This document shows, in pieces, positions 45,691 through 53,982 of a DNA stretch of 64,000 nt. The stretch spans positions 103,447-167,446 of the forward strand of contig NZ_BNAR01000017.1 of NCBI RefSeq assembly GCF_014653695.1, in the 5' to 3' direction. The stretch is from Lentzea cavernae. Its GTDB lineage: Bacteria > Actinomycetota > Actinomycetes > Mycobacteriales > Pseudonocardiaceae. The translations under genes were made by a program, and so were the position numbers. A model generated the notes under the pieces. That model was not told where the DNA came from, ran no database searches, and saw only the letters and a list, made by a program, of their open reading frames with translations. The first letter of the stretch is position 1, and every line of letters begins with the position of its first letter.

Positions 45691-46110
45691 GTGATCGTGA
45701 CGCCCAGCAGCAAGCGCACGATCCGTTGCGTCGGAGCCGTCGTCCATGACTCGTTCGGGCGATTACTGCTCGTGCGACGCGCCAACCCGCCTGGTGAGGG
45801 CATGTGGTCGATACCAGGCGGGCGCGTGGAGCCGGGTGAGACCGATGAGGCGGCTGTGACTAGGGAACTCGTCGAGGAGACGGGACTCTCCGTCACCGTC
45901 GGACGGCTCGTCGGCCACGTGGAGCGACCGGCCCCGGACGGGGTTTTCCGGATCTTCGACTACGAATGCCAGGTCACATCGGGTGTGCTCCGAGCGGGCG
46001 ACGACGCATCGGATGCCGCTTGGGTGGACAGTGCGACCTTGCACACACTTCCCACCACGGACGGCCTCGTGGAAGCGCTCTCCGACTGGAACTGCCTGCC
46101 CAGGGGCTGA
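45691..46110 (+). CDS. NUDIX hydrolase
   Basis: A 139-residue NUDIX protein with the complete box GGRVEPGETDEAAVTRELVEETGL split as GGRVEPGETDEAA, then RELVEETGL. N-terminal CVGAVVHDSFGRLLLVRRA is typical of MutT-like or ADP-ribose-type hydrolases; substrate undetermined. It starts with GTG and is convergent with a DUF2332 gene. Confidence 0.85.
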   Translation: MIVTPSSKRTIRCVGAVVHDSFGRLLLVRRANPPGEGMWSIPGGRVEPGETDEAAVTRELVEETGLSVTVGRLVGHVERPAPDGVFRIFDYECQVTSGVLRAGDDASDAAWVDSATLHTLPTTDGLVEALSDWNCLPRG

Positions 46111-46138
46111 ACAGGGTTCACGCGATCGAGGCGAGCGT

Positions 46139-47134
46139 TCAGTGCCAAACGAGACGCTGCCCGTGGGCCTCGGTGGTCGCCAGAACCGTCGTCTCCACGC
46201 CTGAATCACCGAATCGGACCAGCCGCAGCTCACCGGCCTCGTGCGCGGCCCACCAGGCAGGTCTGCCCAAAGCCGACAAAGCAGGCGCGAGGTCGAGGCC
46301 GGACCCGCTCGTGATGACGACGAGCGGTGCGTCGATCGGCTCGACGGCCTTGGCGAGGTCCGCGACCGGGTCACCGGTCACCAGGCGTGGCGGGTTCTTG
46401 CGCAGCACCCCGCAGGCGACCCCGAACAGCCGCAGCCGTTCCGGTTGGTCGGCCCACACGCAGGCCTCCAGCCACGCGTAGGCGTCCTCGTCGGCGAGGT
46501 CGGCGGGCGCGACGCCGATGCCGGCCTTCGCGGCGACCTTGACCGTCTTGGGCAGCTTCGGCAGCGCGGCGCCCGGAGCGAGCTCCAGCGCGCAGTGCAG
46601 CCCCAGCGCGGCCTTGGCCGGGCCGGCGACGAGCTGGCCCGCCTCCGCGGTCTGGTAGCGGTACGAGTACTGGTCGAGGCCGAGCAGCAGGCCCGCGGTC
46701 GTCGCGGCCTCCACGAGGCCGATCGGCCCGCCCGCCTGCTTCGCCGCGGCCACGACGGCCGGGTAGAGCAGTGCCGCGCGCTTCACCTCGTTGGTCTGGA
46801 TCACCTGCGAGCTCACCAGTGCCCGCACGCGGTCGGCGCGTTCGAGCAGGAAGTCCCGGAACAACGGCCAGGTGCTCTCGTCCGCGCCGTACGTCCCGCC
46901 GAGCGACGGGTAGTAGTTCGAGAGCCGGTGGAACGGCTCCGCCTGCACGAGCCGGTGCGCCGCCGCCAGCAGGAGCTCGCCCGTGGCGTTGTCCTCGCCG
47001 GCGGCGGTCAGCAGGTCGGCGACCTCCGGATCCTCGGCAGCGCGCGACGCCAGGTGCTCGTAGAGCGGCGAGATGGCCGAAGCCTCCTCCGCGAACGCGC
47101 GCAGACGCTGCTGTGCCAGGTCCAGAGAAGTCAC
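46139..47134 (-). CDS. DUF2332 protein (first copy)
   Basis: A 331-residue DUF2332 family protein, recognised by FHRLSNYYPSLGGTYGADES, QTNEVKRAALLYP and VWADQPERLRLF. AAGGAG precedes the GTG at 47134, which lies one base beyond the MaoC stop, so the two are in one operon. Function of the family is unknown. A second, more divergent copy is at 49507-50622. Unusual: the glycine-rich SAM-type segment seen in the second copy (LLEVGASGGLNL) is replaced here by VEAATTAGLLLGL. Confidence 0.75.
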   Translation of the reverse strand: MTSLDLAQQRLRAFAEEASAISPLYEHLASRAAEDPEVADLLTAAGEDNATGELLLAAAHRLVQAEPFHRLSNYYPSLGGTYGADESTWPLFRDFLLERADRVRALVSSQVIQTNEVKRAALLYPAVVAAAKQAGGPIGLVEAATTAGLLLGLDQYSYRYQTAEAGQLVAGPAKAALGLHCALELAPGAALPKLPKTVKVAAKAGIGVAPADLADEDAYAWLEACVWADQPERLRLFGVACGVLRKNPPRLVTGDPVADLAKAVEPIDAPLVVITSGSGLDLAPALSALGRPAWWAAHEAGELRLVRFGDSGVETTVLATTEAHGQRLVWH

Positions 47135-47135
47135 T

Positions 47136-47639
47136 TCACTCCTTGGGTTCAGGGCGCCCCGGCTGCTCGCCACCGCGGGCGTCGCCGTAGGACTGCTTCG
47201 GCACCATGACCTTGCGCCTGAAGACGCACACGACCGTGCCGTCCTGCTTGTAGCCGCGGGTCTCCACGTAGACCACGCCCCGGTCGTCCTTCGACTTGGA
47301 CGGCGTCTTGTCGAGCACCTCTGTCTCACCGTAGATCGTGTCACCGTGGAACGTGGGCTTCACGTGCCGCAGCGACTCGATCTCGAGGTTCGCGATCGCC
47401 TTGCCGGAGACGTCGGGCACGGACATGCCCAGCAGCAACGAGTAGATGTAGTTGCCGACGACGACGTTCTTGCCGAAGTCCGTCGTGTTCTCCGCGTAGT
47501 TCGCGTCCATGTGGAGCGGGTGGTGATTCATGGTGAGCAGGCAGAACAGGTGGTCGTCGTACTCCGTCACCGTCTTGCCGGGCCAGTGCTTGTAGACCGC
47601 GCCGACCTCGAACTCCTCGTAGTACCGACCGAACTGCAC
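47136..47639 (-). CDS. MaoC-like hot-dog dehydratase
   Basis: A 167-residue MaoC/hot-dog domain protein with TVTEYDDHLFCLLTMNHHPLHMD as the hydratase motif and VVVGNYIYSLLLG. Related proteins are (R)-specific enoyl-CoA hydratases or mesaconyl-CoA hydratases. The GTG at 47639 is preceded by GGAGG. It shares an operon with the DUF2332 gene; there are no other acyl-CoA genes beside it. Confidence 0.82.
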   Translation of the reverse strand: MQFGRYYEEFEVGAVYKHWPGKTVTEYDDHLFCLLTMNHHPLHMDANYAENTTDFGKNVVVGNYIYSLLLGMSVPDVSGKAIANLEIESLRHVKPTFHGDTIYGETEVLDKTPSKSKDDRGVVYVETRGYKQDGTVVCVFRRKVMVPKQSYGDARGGEQPGRPEPKE

Positions 47640-47776
47640 CGCGCCTCCAGCTACGTGTGATCGAGATCTGTCCCAGGTGGGGAGACAGTCTTCACACGGA
47701 GGGAGTACCCTCGGCAACCGGTGTGTGAGGATTTCCACCACCGTCGACTTCGCCCCGAGGAGGTGAGGACCCCTAA

Positions 47777-47836
47777 ATGAGCAAGGACCCCCACCCTGCC
47801 AGTACCAAGCGCGTCCTCACCGAGGTGGCCTTCTAG
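47777..47836 (+). CDS. Putative 19-residue leader ORF upstream of corA
   Basis: GAGGTGAGG precedes an ATG at 47777 that opens a 19-codon frame (MSKDPHPASTKRVLTEVAF) ending 90 bases before corA. The ribosome binding site is better than chance and the ORF lies in the 287-base gap before corA. It may be a leader peptide controlling corA or a small conserved peptide. No codon run suggesting attenuation is present. Confidence 0.35.
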   Translation: MSKDPHPASTKRVLTEVAF

Positions 47837-47926
47837 CTCCGTCTAGAACGTTCCAGTTCCACCGGGTCAGGACGCCCGTCGTGCTTTCGCACAACACGCC
47901 GGCGTGTGTACCTGGAGGAACTCACC

Positions 47927-49006
47927 ATGCCCAGCCTGCCCTCGATCCGCGGACGAGGCTCCCAGCGCGGCCCAGCGGGGCAAGCTCCGCACGTGCCCGT
48001 CCCGCTGTCGCACTACGTCGTCGACTGCGCGGTGTACGTGGACGGCAAGCGGTTGCCCGGCCGGTGGACGCACACCGACGCCGTCAAAGAGGTGCGCAAG
48101 CGCAAGGACGGCTTCGTCTGGATCGGACTGCACGAGCCGGACGCGGAGCAGATCGAGGGCATCGCCGAAACGTTCGGACTGCACGAGCTCGCCGTCGAGG
48201 ACGCGGTGCACGCGCACCAGCGCCCGAAGCTCGAGCGGTACGACAACACGCTCTTCATGGTCTTCAAGACCGTTCGCTACGTGACGAACGAGCACCCCGA
48301 CACCGCCAACGAGATCGTCGAGTCCGGCGAGATCATGGTGTTCCTGGGCAAGGACTTCGTCATCACCGTGCGGCACGGCAACCACTCCGGTCTCTCCAAG
48401 CTGCGGCACGTGCTGGAGGCCGACCCGGAGCGCCTGGAGATCGGCCCGTCCGCGGTGATGCACGCGATCGCGGACCAGGTGGTCGACAACTACCTCGAGG
48501 TCACCGATCACATCGAGGACGACATCGACCGCATGGAGGAACGGGTCTTCGCGCCGCGCACCGAGGTGAGCGCGGAGCAGATCTACATGTTCAAGCGCGA
48601 GGTCGTGGAGCTGCGCCGCGCGGTCATGCCGCTCGCGAACCCGTTGCGGCGCTTGGCGGAGGGCTACACGCCGCTCATCCCCGAGCAGGTGCGGGCGTTC
48701 TTCCGCGACGTCGACGACCACCTCACCGAGGTCTCCGAGCGCGTCACCGCGTTCGACGAGCTGCTGACGACGCTGGTCGACGCGACGCTCGCGAAGATCA
48801 CGCTGCAGCAGAACACCGACATGCGCAAGATCACCTCGTGGGTCGCGATCATCTCCGTGCCCACCATGGTCGTCGGCGTGTACGGCATGAACTTCGAGTT
48901 CATGCCCGAGCTCAAGTGGAGGTTCGGCTACCCGCTGATCCTCAGCCTGATCCTCATCGCCTGCCTGACCCTCTACCGAATACTGCGCCGAAATCGCTGG
49001 CTCTAG
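47927..49006 (+). CDS. corA: CorA-type magnesium/divalent cation transporter
   Basis: A 359-residue CorA-family channel. The large cytoplasmic domain ends in two membrane helices with the selectivity motif YGMNFEFMPEL between them, and a positively charged C-terminus (YRILRRNRWL). GGAGGA lies upstream of the ATG at 47927. It forms a pentameric Mg2+ (or Co2+/Ni2+) uptake channel. Two small membrane-protein genes follow at once. Confidence 0.9.
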   Translation: MPSLPSIRGRGSQRGPAGQAPHVPVPLSHYVVDCAVYVDGKRLPGRWTHTDAVKEVRKRKDGFVWIGLHEPDAEQIEGIAETFGLHELAVEDAVHAHQRPKLERYDNTLFMVFKTVRYVTNEHPDTANEIVESGEIMVFLGKDFVITVRHGNHSGLSKLRHVLEADPERLEIGPSAVMHAIADQVVDNYLEVTDHIEDDIDRMEERVFAPRTEVSAEQIYMFKREVVELRRAVMPLANPLRRLAEGYTPLIPEQVRAFFRDVDDHLTEVSERVTAFDELLTTLVDATLAKITLQQNTDMRKITSWVAIISVPTMVVGVYGMNFEFMPELKWRFGYPLILSLILIACLTLYRILRRNRWL

Positions 49007-49048
49007 TCCCGATCTCGCCTGCTTTGTTCGTTGTAGAAGAGGTTTGTC

Positions 49049-49144
49049 ATGACCAGAATCCTCACCAACATCCGCTTCTGGATCCTCGCGTTCCTGCTCT
49101 GCTGGATCACCACCGTGTTCGTGCTGATCAGCGGAACGCCCTGA
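49049..49144 (+). CDS. 31-residue single-span membrane peptide
   Basis: A 31-codon gene (MTRILTNIRFWILAF then one hydrophobic helix, ending LISGTP) with AGAGG upstream, 42 bases after corA. Its sequence matches the N-terminal membrane helix of the next gene (NIRFW-x-LA...W-I-x-x-VFV), so it is a real paralogous unit and not a chance frame. Function unknown; a CorA-associated regulatory peptide is possible. Confidence 0.6.
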   Translation: MTRILTNIRFWILAFLLCWITTVFVLISGTP

Positions 49145-49145
49145 C

Positions 49146-49523
49146 GTGCGCGCACGGCTGAGGAACATCCGGTTCTGGCTGCTGGCGCTGCCGATGGGCT
49201 GGATCGTGATGGTGTTCGTGGCCGTCGCGTTCTGGCCGGAACCGGGTGCCGCGTCACCGGACGAGCTCGCCTCCGAGGTGACCACCGCGTTGCGGGCACA
49301 CGACTTCCACAAGCTGGAGCCGTTGCTCGCGGTCGGCGGCGAGGACGTCGCGAAGTCCACCGCCGACCACTTCCAGAGCGCGTCGGTGGAGCGCGGCGCC
49401 TACCGCGACGGCGCCGTCGTCGTCGAGTACACGCATGCCGGCACGCGTGCGGAGTTCCGGTTGCCCGTGGAGACGCGGGACGGCCGGTACGTGATCAACC
49501 CGGTGCTCACCCCCAGGGGCTGA
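49146..49523 (+). CDS. Small membrane-anchored protein after corA
   Basis: A 125-residue protein: one membrane helix (NIRFWLLALPMGWIVMVFV) and an extracytoplasmic domain of about 90 residues with DELASEVTTALRAHDF, possibly a small NTF2/lumazine-binding-like fold. GTG start at 49146, one base after the previous stop, so the two are coupled. It is convergent with a DUF2332 gene, overlapping it by 17 bases. Confidence 0.65.
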   Translation: MRARLRNIRFWLLALPMGWIVMVFVAVAFWPEPGAASPDELASEVTTALRAHDFHKLEPLLAVGGEDVAKSTADHFQSASVERGAYRDGAVVVEYTHAGTRAEFRLPVETRDGRYVINPVLTPRG

Positions 49524-50622
49524 CGTCCCAGGTGAACGGCGTGCCGTGACCGGCGCCGTGGCCGAGGTTCAGCGAGATCCCGGCCGGCCACAGCTTGAGC
49601 AGCAGCTCGAACCGGTAGTCGTCGTCGGTTCTGCGGGGTTCGAAGACCAGCAGCGCCAGCGGTGCCGCCGGTGTCGCCTTCGCGGCCGCGTCGGCCAGCA
49701 CGGCCCTGCCCATCGCCCTGTCCGCGGGTGAAACGTACTGCCACACAACGGAATGCCACACGACGGTGAGCACTCCGCGTTCGGCGCGGGCGAGCTGTCC
49801 CGCCAGCCATTCCGGGCCCGGCGACTGCTCGACGCGCACCGGGTCCGCCGCCGCGAGGTCGAGCGCGTCTCTGAGCCTGTTCCACCTCTCGAGCTGGTCC
49901 GCCCAGACGAACGAGCTCAGATGCAGCCGTCCGTCCTCTGTGGACACGTCGACCGGGTGGAGGTCGCAGCCCGCCCTGCCGACGACGCGCAGCCGGTGCC
50001 CCAGGTCGGCCGGCGGCCTGCCGGTCCACCCGGGGTCGAGCACCAGCGGGCTGTCCGGGTCGCCGAGGACCGTGTCCCCGAGCCGGTAGCCGACGTGGTG
50101 CGGGCGCAGGTTGAGCCCGCCGCTCGCGCCGACCTCCAGCAGTCGCACGCAGAACGGCACGTGCCGGCCGGCGGCTTTCGCGGCCTCCTGCGCCGCGACC
50201 ACCAGGCCGCCGTAGAGGGGTGCGCTGCGGCCGGGTTCGTTGGTCTGCACGACCGTGGCCTGGACGCGGTGCCGGAGCAGGCCGGTGTGCTCGGCGAGGG
50301 CGGGCAGCGCGTCGTCCCACAGCGCCGGCAGGTCCGGCCGGCCGCCGGCGGTCGGGTAGTGCTTCGCGAGGCCCGGCGCGCGGCCTTCGAGCACGAGGCG
50401 GTGGACGGCGCCCGCGAACCGCAGGCCGGGTGCCGTGCCCGCCCGGTCCCGCTCGGAGCCCGCCATGATCTTGCTCGTGACGCCCCCGGCCGCGAGGTCG
50501 GCGGCGGCGTCGGCGAGGAGTCGCTGGGTCAGCGGACTGCGGTCGCGGCAGCCGTGGGCGGCCGCGGCGAACAGCTCGGCAAGCACGGTGTTCACGCTAG
50601 CGGCGGCGCTGTGTCCCGTCAT
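49507..50622 (-). CDS. DUF2332 protein (second copy)
   Basis: A 371-residue DUF2332 protein with LAKHYPTAGGRPD, VQTNEPGRSAPLY, LLEVGASGGLNLRPH and FVWADQLERWNRL. LLEVGASGGLNL looks like a SAM-binding loop, suggesting a methyltransferase-like fold. The ATG at 50622 lacks a good ribosome binding site; GTG at 50595 is an alternative. It is divergent from the phosphoesterase gene. Confidence 0.75.
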   Translation of the reverse strand: MTGHSAAASVNTVLAELFAAAAHGCRDRSPLTQRLLADAAADLAAGGVTSKIMAGSERDRAGTAPGLRFAGAVHRLVLEGRAPGLAKHYPTAGGRPDLPALWDDALPALAEHTGLLRHRVQATVVQTNEPGRSAPLYGGLVVAAQEAAKAAGRHVPFCVRLLEVGASGGLNLRPHHVGYRLGDTVLGDPDSPLVLDPGWTGRPPADLGHRLRVVGRAGCDLHPVDVSTEDGRLHLSSFVWADQLERWNRLRDALDLAAADPVRVEQSPGPEWLAGQLARAERGVLTVVWHSVVWQYVSPADRAMGRAVLADAAAKATPAAPLALLVFEPRRTDDDYRFELLLKLWPAGISLNLGHGAGHGTPFTWDVSPWG

Positions 50623-50651
50623 GGGGTGAAAGACCTGATTACGCTGCTGGA

Positions 50652-51323
50652 ATGGCTCGGGTTCTGGTGGTCGCGGACGAGGTCGTCGAACAGCTGTGGA
50701 CCGACAAGGTGTTCCAGCACGCCGACGTGGACCTGGTCCTCGCGGCGGGCGACCTGCCGTTCGACTACCTGGAACACCTGGCCAACGCGCTGGACAAGCC
50801 GCTGGTGTTCGTCCCCGGCAACCACGACGTCGACCTGTCGGGCTACTCGAACGTGCGCGGCCTGTGGACCAAGTCGGGTGTGCCGGTGCGCTGGCCAGGT
50901 CCAACCGGTGCGGTGAACGCGGACGAACGCGTGGTCGACGTCGCCGGGCTGCGCATCGCCGGTCTCGGTGGTTCGATCCGCTACAACAAGGGCCCGAACC
51001 AGTGGACGGAACGGCAGCAGGCCCGCCGTGCCCGCCGGGTGTCCCGGCTGGCCGGGTGGCGCAGGCTGCGGGACGGACGTGGCGTGGACGTGCTGCTGAC
51101 CCACTCACCGCCGCTGGGCTGCGGCGACGAACCCGACGGCCCGCACAAGGGCTTCGACTGCCTGCGCGGACTCGTCTCACGGCTGCAACCGTCGTTCATG
51201 CTGCACGGCCACATACATCCGCACGGAGTCGTGCGTCCCGACCGCACGCTGGGAACCACGCGCGTGGTCAACGTCGTTCCGTTGAAGGTGCTGGACATCC
51301 CCGGAGGACACGATGAGAGGTGA
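50652..51323 (+). CDS. Calcineurin-like metallophosphoesterase
   Basis: A 223-residue metallophosphoesterase with the metal-binding set in order: VVADEVVEQL (in place of the usual D-x-H), AAGDLPFDY, VPGNHDVDL, LLTHSPP and HGHIHPHG. The first motif lacks D-x-H, which may alter metal binding. It ends inside the start of the ParB-like gene (11-base overlap). Target may be a nucleotide, RNA or protein phosphate; unknown. Confidence 0.8.
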   Translation: MARVLVVADEVVEQLWTDKVFQHADVDLVLAAGDLPFDYLEHLANALDKPLVFVPGNHDVDLSGYSNVRGLWTKSGVPVRWPGPTGAVNADERVVDVAGLRIAGLGGSIRYNKGPNQWTERQQARRARRVSRLAGWRRLRDGRGVDVLLTHSPPLGCGDEPDGPHKGFDCLRGLVSRLQPSFMLHGHIHPHGVVRPDRTLGTTRVVNVVPLKVLDIPGGHDER

Positions 51324-52179
51324 CACGGGTTTCCCCGCGGCCGACGCCGAGAACGACTTCCAGCGAGCCCGCCGCAGCCAGGTGATGTCACGGCTCGCGA
51401 CCTGGCTGCGCCGCGAGCCCGACGACGTCAACATCATGCTGCCGTTCCACGAGGTCGTGGAGGCGCTCGGCATGGCGTCGGAGAAACGCCTGGGGCTGCA
51501 GACGATCCGGCTCGACTCGATCGTGGGCAGCGTCGACCGCACCCGCGACTTCGACCGCCGCTTCCGCCCCACCTCCAGCCGCGTCCGCGAGCGCTGGCAG
51601 CGCCTGGCCCTGGCCGCGCGCCGGGGCGAGAGCGTGCCGCCGATCGAGGTGTACCGCGTCGGCGAGCTGCACTTCATCATGGACGGCCACCACCGCGTCT
51701 CGGTGGCGCACGCCCTGGGCCTGGCGGTGATCGACGCGTACGTGACGCAGGTGATCACCCGGATCAACTCCTCCGGCATCCGGTACCGCGGCGACCTGAT
51801 CGTGAAGGACTACCGGCGCCTGTTCCTCGAACGCGTGCCGCTGAGCGGCGAGGCGCGTGCCGCCGTCGTGCTGTCCGACCCGTGGCACTACGCCCAGCTC
51901 GGCGAGCACGTCGAGGCGTGGGGGTTCCGGCTCATGCAGGACACGGGCCAGTTCCTCGACCGCGCCGAGGTCGCCCGCCGCTGGTACGCCGACGAGTACA
52001 AGCCGGTCGTGGTCATGCTGCGGCAGGCCGACATGGTCAGCGACAGGACCGAGACCGAGGCGTACATGTGGGTCGCGGCCGAGCGGTACCGGCTCATCCG
52101 CACGCACCGGTGGGACGCCGACGTCATCAACGCCGTGCGCGAGGAAACCCGCTCGCACGGCAAGGGCGCGCGTGGCTAG
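51313..52179 (+). CDS. ParB/sulfiredoxin-like domain protein
   Basis: A 288-residue protein with a ParB-like nuclease-type domain: LDSIVGSVDRTRDFDRRFRP, PPIEVYRVGELHFIMDGHHRVSVAHALG. The C-terminal half is helical with no recognised domain. No ParA, spo0J-type helix-turn-helix or parS is nearby, so it is not a chromosome-partition ParB; the domain can hydrolyse ATP/CTP or nucleic acid. Tight overlap with the phosphoesterase indicates a functional pair. Its stop lies in the left arm of a foldback element. Confidence 0.75.
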   Translation: MRGDTGFPAADAENDFQRARRSQVMSRLATWLRREPDDVNIMLPFHEVVEALGMASEKRLGLQTIRLDSIVGSVDRTRDFDRRFRPTSSRVRERWQRLALAARRGESVPPIEVYRVGELHFIMDGHHRVSVAHALGLAVIDAYVTQVITRINSSGIRYRGDLIVKDYRRLFLERVPLSGEARAAVVLSDPWHYAQLGEHVEAWGFRLMQDTGQFLDRAEVARRWYADEYKPVVVMLRQADMVSDRTETEAYMWVAAERYRLIRTHRWDADVINAVREETRSHGKGARG

Positions 52180-52341
52180 TGGTGTGGCTCAGAACGTTGC
52201 CGGTGTGTTCGTGGTCAGACGGGTGTGTCGTGGTGCCTCCCCCACGCCCTCGTACTGGTGGTACGGGGGCGTGGGGGAGGTGCCGCGACGGACCCTGCTG
52301 AGCGCGGACACGCCGCCCACGTTCTGTGTCACACCACTAGC
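52175..52341. repeat. 167-bp foldback (MITE-like) element
   Basis: Arms 52175-52255 and 52261-52341 are 81 bases each with a five-base loop; my hand alignment gives 65 of 81 complementary, with the outer 11 bases (GCTAGTGGTGT) perfect. The left end includes the stop codon of the ParB-like gene, and the right end stops eight bases before the GNAT start. It has the form of a degenerate miniature inverted-repeat element or a very stable RNA hairpin. Confidence 0.75.
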
Positions 52342-52349
52342 GTGCCAGC

Positions 52350-52823
52350 GTGACCGATCTTGTGACCGCACGCCTGATCCTGCGCCCGTGGACCGAGTCT
52401 GACGTGAAAGCCGTCGTACAGGGGGTGCGGGAGCCGTCGTGGGCCGCCGACTTCCCGGCCGAGGGCGACACCGTGATCGTGGGCGTGCTCGTGGACAACC
52501 CGGCGTGGCTCTCGCCGTTCGGCCACCGCCTGATCATCGAGCGGGCCACCGATGAGGTCGTGGGCTCGCTGGGGCTCTTCTGGCCTCCTTCCGACGGTCG
52601 TGTGGAGATCGGGTACGGCGTGGTGCCCTCACGCCAGGGGCGCGGTTACGCCTCGGAGGCGACCGCCGCCCTGGCCGCGTTCGCGCTGCGGTGGGACGAC
52701 GTGCACGCCGTCCACGCCAACGTCGAACCGTCCAACCCGGCCTCCGCCCGAGTGCTGGAGAAGGCGGGCTTCAGCCGGTACGCGAGCACCGGTGAGCTGA
52801 TCAGCTACCAGCGCACGAGCTGA
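52350..52823 (+). CDS. GNAT acetyltransferase (RimJ/RimL-like)
   Basis: A 157-residue GNAT protein with TARLILRPWTESD at the N-terminus, the acetyl-CoA loop VVPSRQGRGYASEAT (R-Q-G-R-G-Y-A), and VEPSNPASARVLEKAGF. The pattern is that of the RimJ/RimL group acting on protein N-termini, antibiotics or small molecules. GTG start at 52350, just outside the foldback element, which may therefore carry or insulate its promoter. Confidence 0.85.
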   Translation: MTDLVTARLILRPWTESDVKAVVQGVREPSWAADFPAEGDTVIVGVLVDNPAWLSPFGHRLIIERATDEVVGSLGLFWPPSDGRVEIGYGVVPSRQGRGYASEATAALAAFALRWDDVHAVHANVEPSNPASARVLEKAGFSRYASTGELISYQRTS

Positions 52824-52827
52824 CCGC

Positions 52828-53820
52828 TCACCGGGGCGCCACGCGCGGCGCGTCTGCGTCCGGGAGCGGCCGCGCCTGGTCCAGCACCTCGTCGGTGTAC
52901 TTGTCGAGCAGCCGCGTGCCGATCTGCTGCGCGTACCCGAAGATGACCGCCCACAGCAGCAGAGCCGCCGCCGACGGGATGCCGATCAGCCCGCTGGTGA
53001 CGCCGGCGCCCAGTGCCAGGATCCCGACCACCGCCAGCGCCGCACCGAGCATGATCTTGATGAGGGCCTGGTACCCGATCATCACGTACGGCGAGAGCGA
53101 CGGCCGGCGGCGTAAGAGCAGGACCACAGCGGCCAGGACCGCGCCGAACGCGCCGAGCACCTGCACGAGCCAGACGTCCACACCGGACGCCTTCACCGAG
53201 CCGCCGGGGCACACCGTCGGCAGCGCGTTCTCCTTCGGGTCGACGCAGAGCGGGATGATGCCCGGCTTCACGATGCCGACGACCCCGAGGACCGTGTTGA
53301 TCACGAACAGCACGAGGGACGCGGCGATCAGCTTGTTGCGCAGCGCGCGGGACCCGGCGTGCGCGAAGTCCGAGTTGTCGTAGGCGGCGCGCAGGGCGTC
53401 CACGACGATCGCGCGTTCGACCGCGGGCGCGAACTCCCCCGGCCGCAACGCTTCCAGGGCACGGCGGCGCGGATCGTCCTCATCGAGGTACTGCGCCACC
53501 CGCGCCCGCAGACCCGGCAACCGCCCCAGGAAACCGCGCTCGGCCGAGATCGTCGCCACCTCGGCCTCGTGCAGGGCGCGCCAGGCCCGTTCGATGTGCC
53601 AGCCCGACCACCACGACGGCAGCATGCGCCACCACGGCTCGCGGGCGTTGAGCATCGCCTCGACGACACACGCCTGCTCCTCGGCCGTGCGACGCCACAC
53701 GTCGCCCTCCGGATCCACCGGATCGGACGGGCCGAGGGCAGCCAGATCCGCGCGGACCCGGTCCAACCGGGACTGCACGACGAGTCTCCAGTCGGTGACT
53801 CTGGGTTTGCGCTCGGCCAT
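52828..53820 (-). CDS. Multi-span membrane protein of unknown function
   Basis: A 330-residue protein: a soluble helical N-terminal half (residues 1-165, including WWRMLPSWWSGWHIERAWRA) and a C-terminal half with four or five membrane helices (LIAASLVLFVINTVLGVVGI; VLGAFGAVLAAVVLLL; GAALAVVGILALGAGV; ALLLWAVIFGY). Two Cys (LCVDPKEN, TVCPGG) lie in an extracytoplasmic loop. I do not recognise a family. The ATG at 53820 is the first start with typical sequence. Confidence 0.65.
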   Translation of the reverse strand: MAERKPRVTDWRLVVQSRLDRVRADLAALGPSDPVDPEGDVWRRTAEEQACVVEAMLNAREPWWRMLPSWWSGWHIERAWRALHEAEVATISAERGFLGRLPGLRARVAQYLDEDDPRRRALEALRPGEFAPAVERAIVVDALRAAYDNSDFAHAGSRALRNKLIAASLVLFVINTVLGVVGIVKPGIIPLCVDPKENALPTVCPGGSVKASGVDVWLVQVLGAFGAVLAAVVLLLRRRPSLSPYVMIGYQALIKIMLGAALAVVGILALGAGVTSGLIGIPSAAALLLWAVIFGYAQQIGTRLLDKYTDEVLDQARPLPDADAPRVAPR

Positions 53821-53982
53821 GTCCCGATGGTGACAGGCAGGTCTGACAATTTCGGCCACCATCCGTGTGACGTGCGCAAACGTCACCAGAACGCCGCATC
53901 TGCGCGCACCGTCGAACGCAAGGCCGATAACTGTCCGTGGGCATCCGCGGCGACGACTGGACCGCCCCTGCCGCCTCCGGAC

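Noticed and set aside
51313..52179. Chromosome-partition ParB
   Set aside because: No ParA gene, no parS-like sites, and no ParB helix-turn-helix region was recognised; only the ParB-like N-terminal domain is shared.
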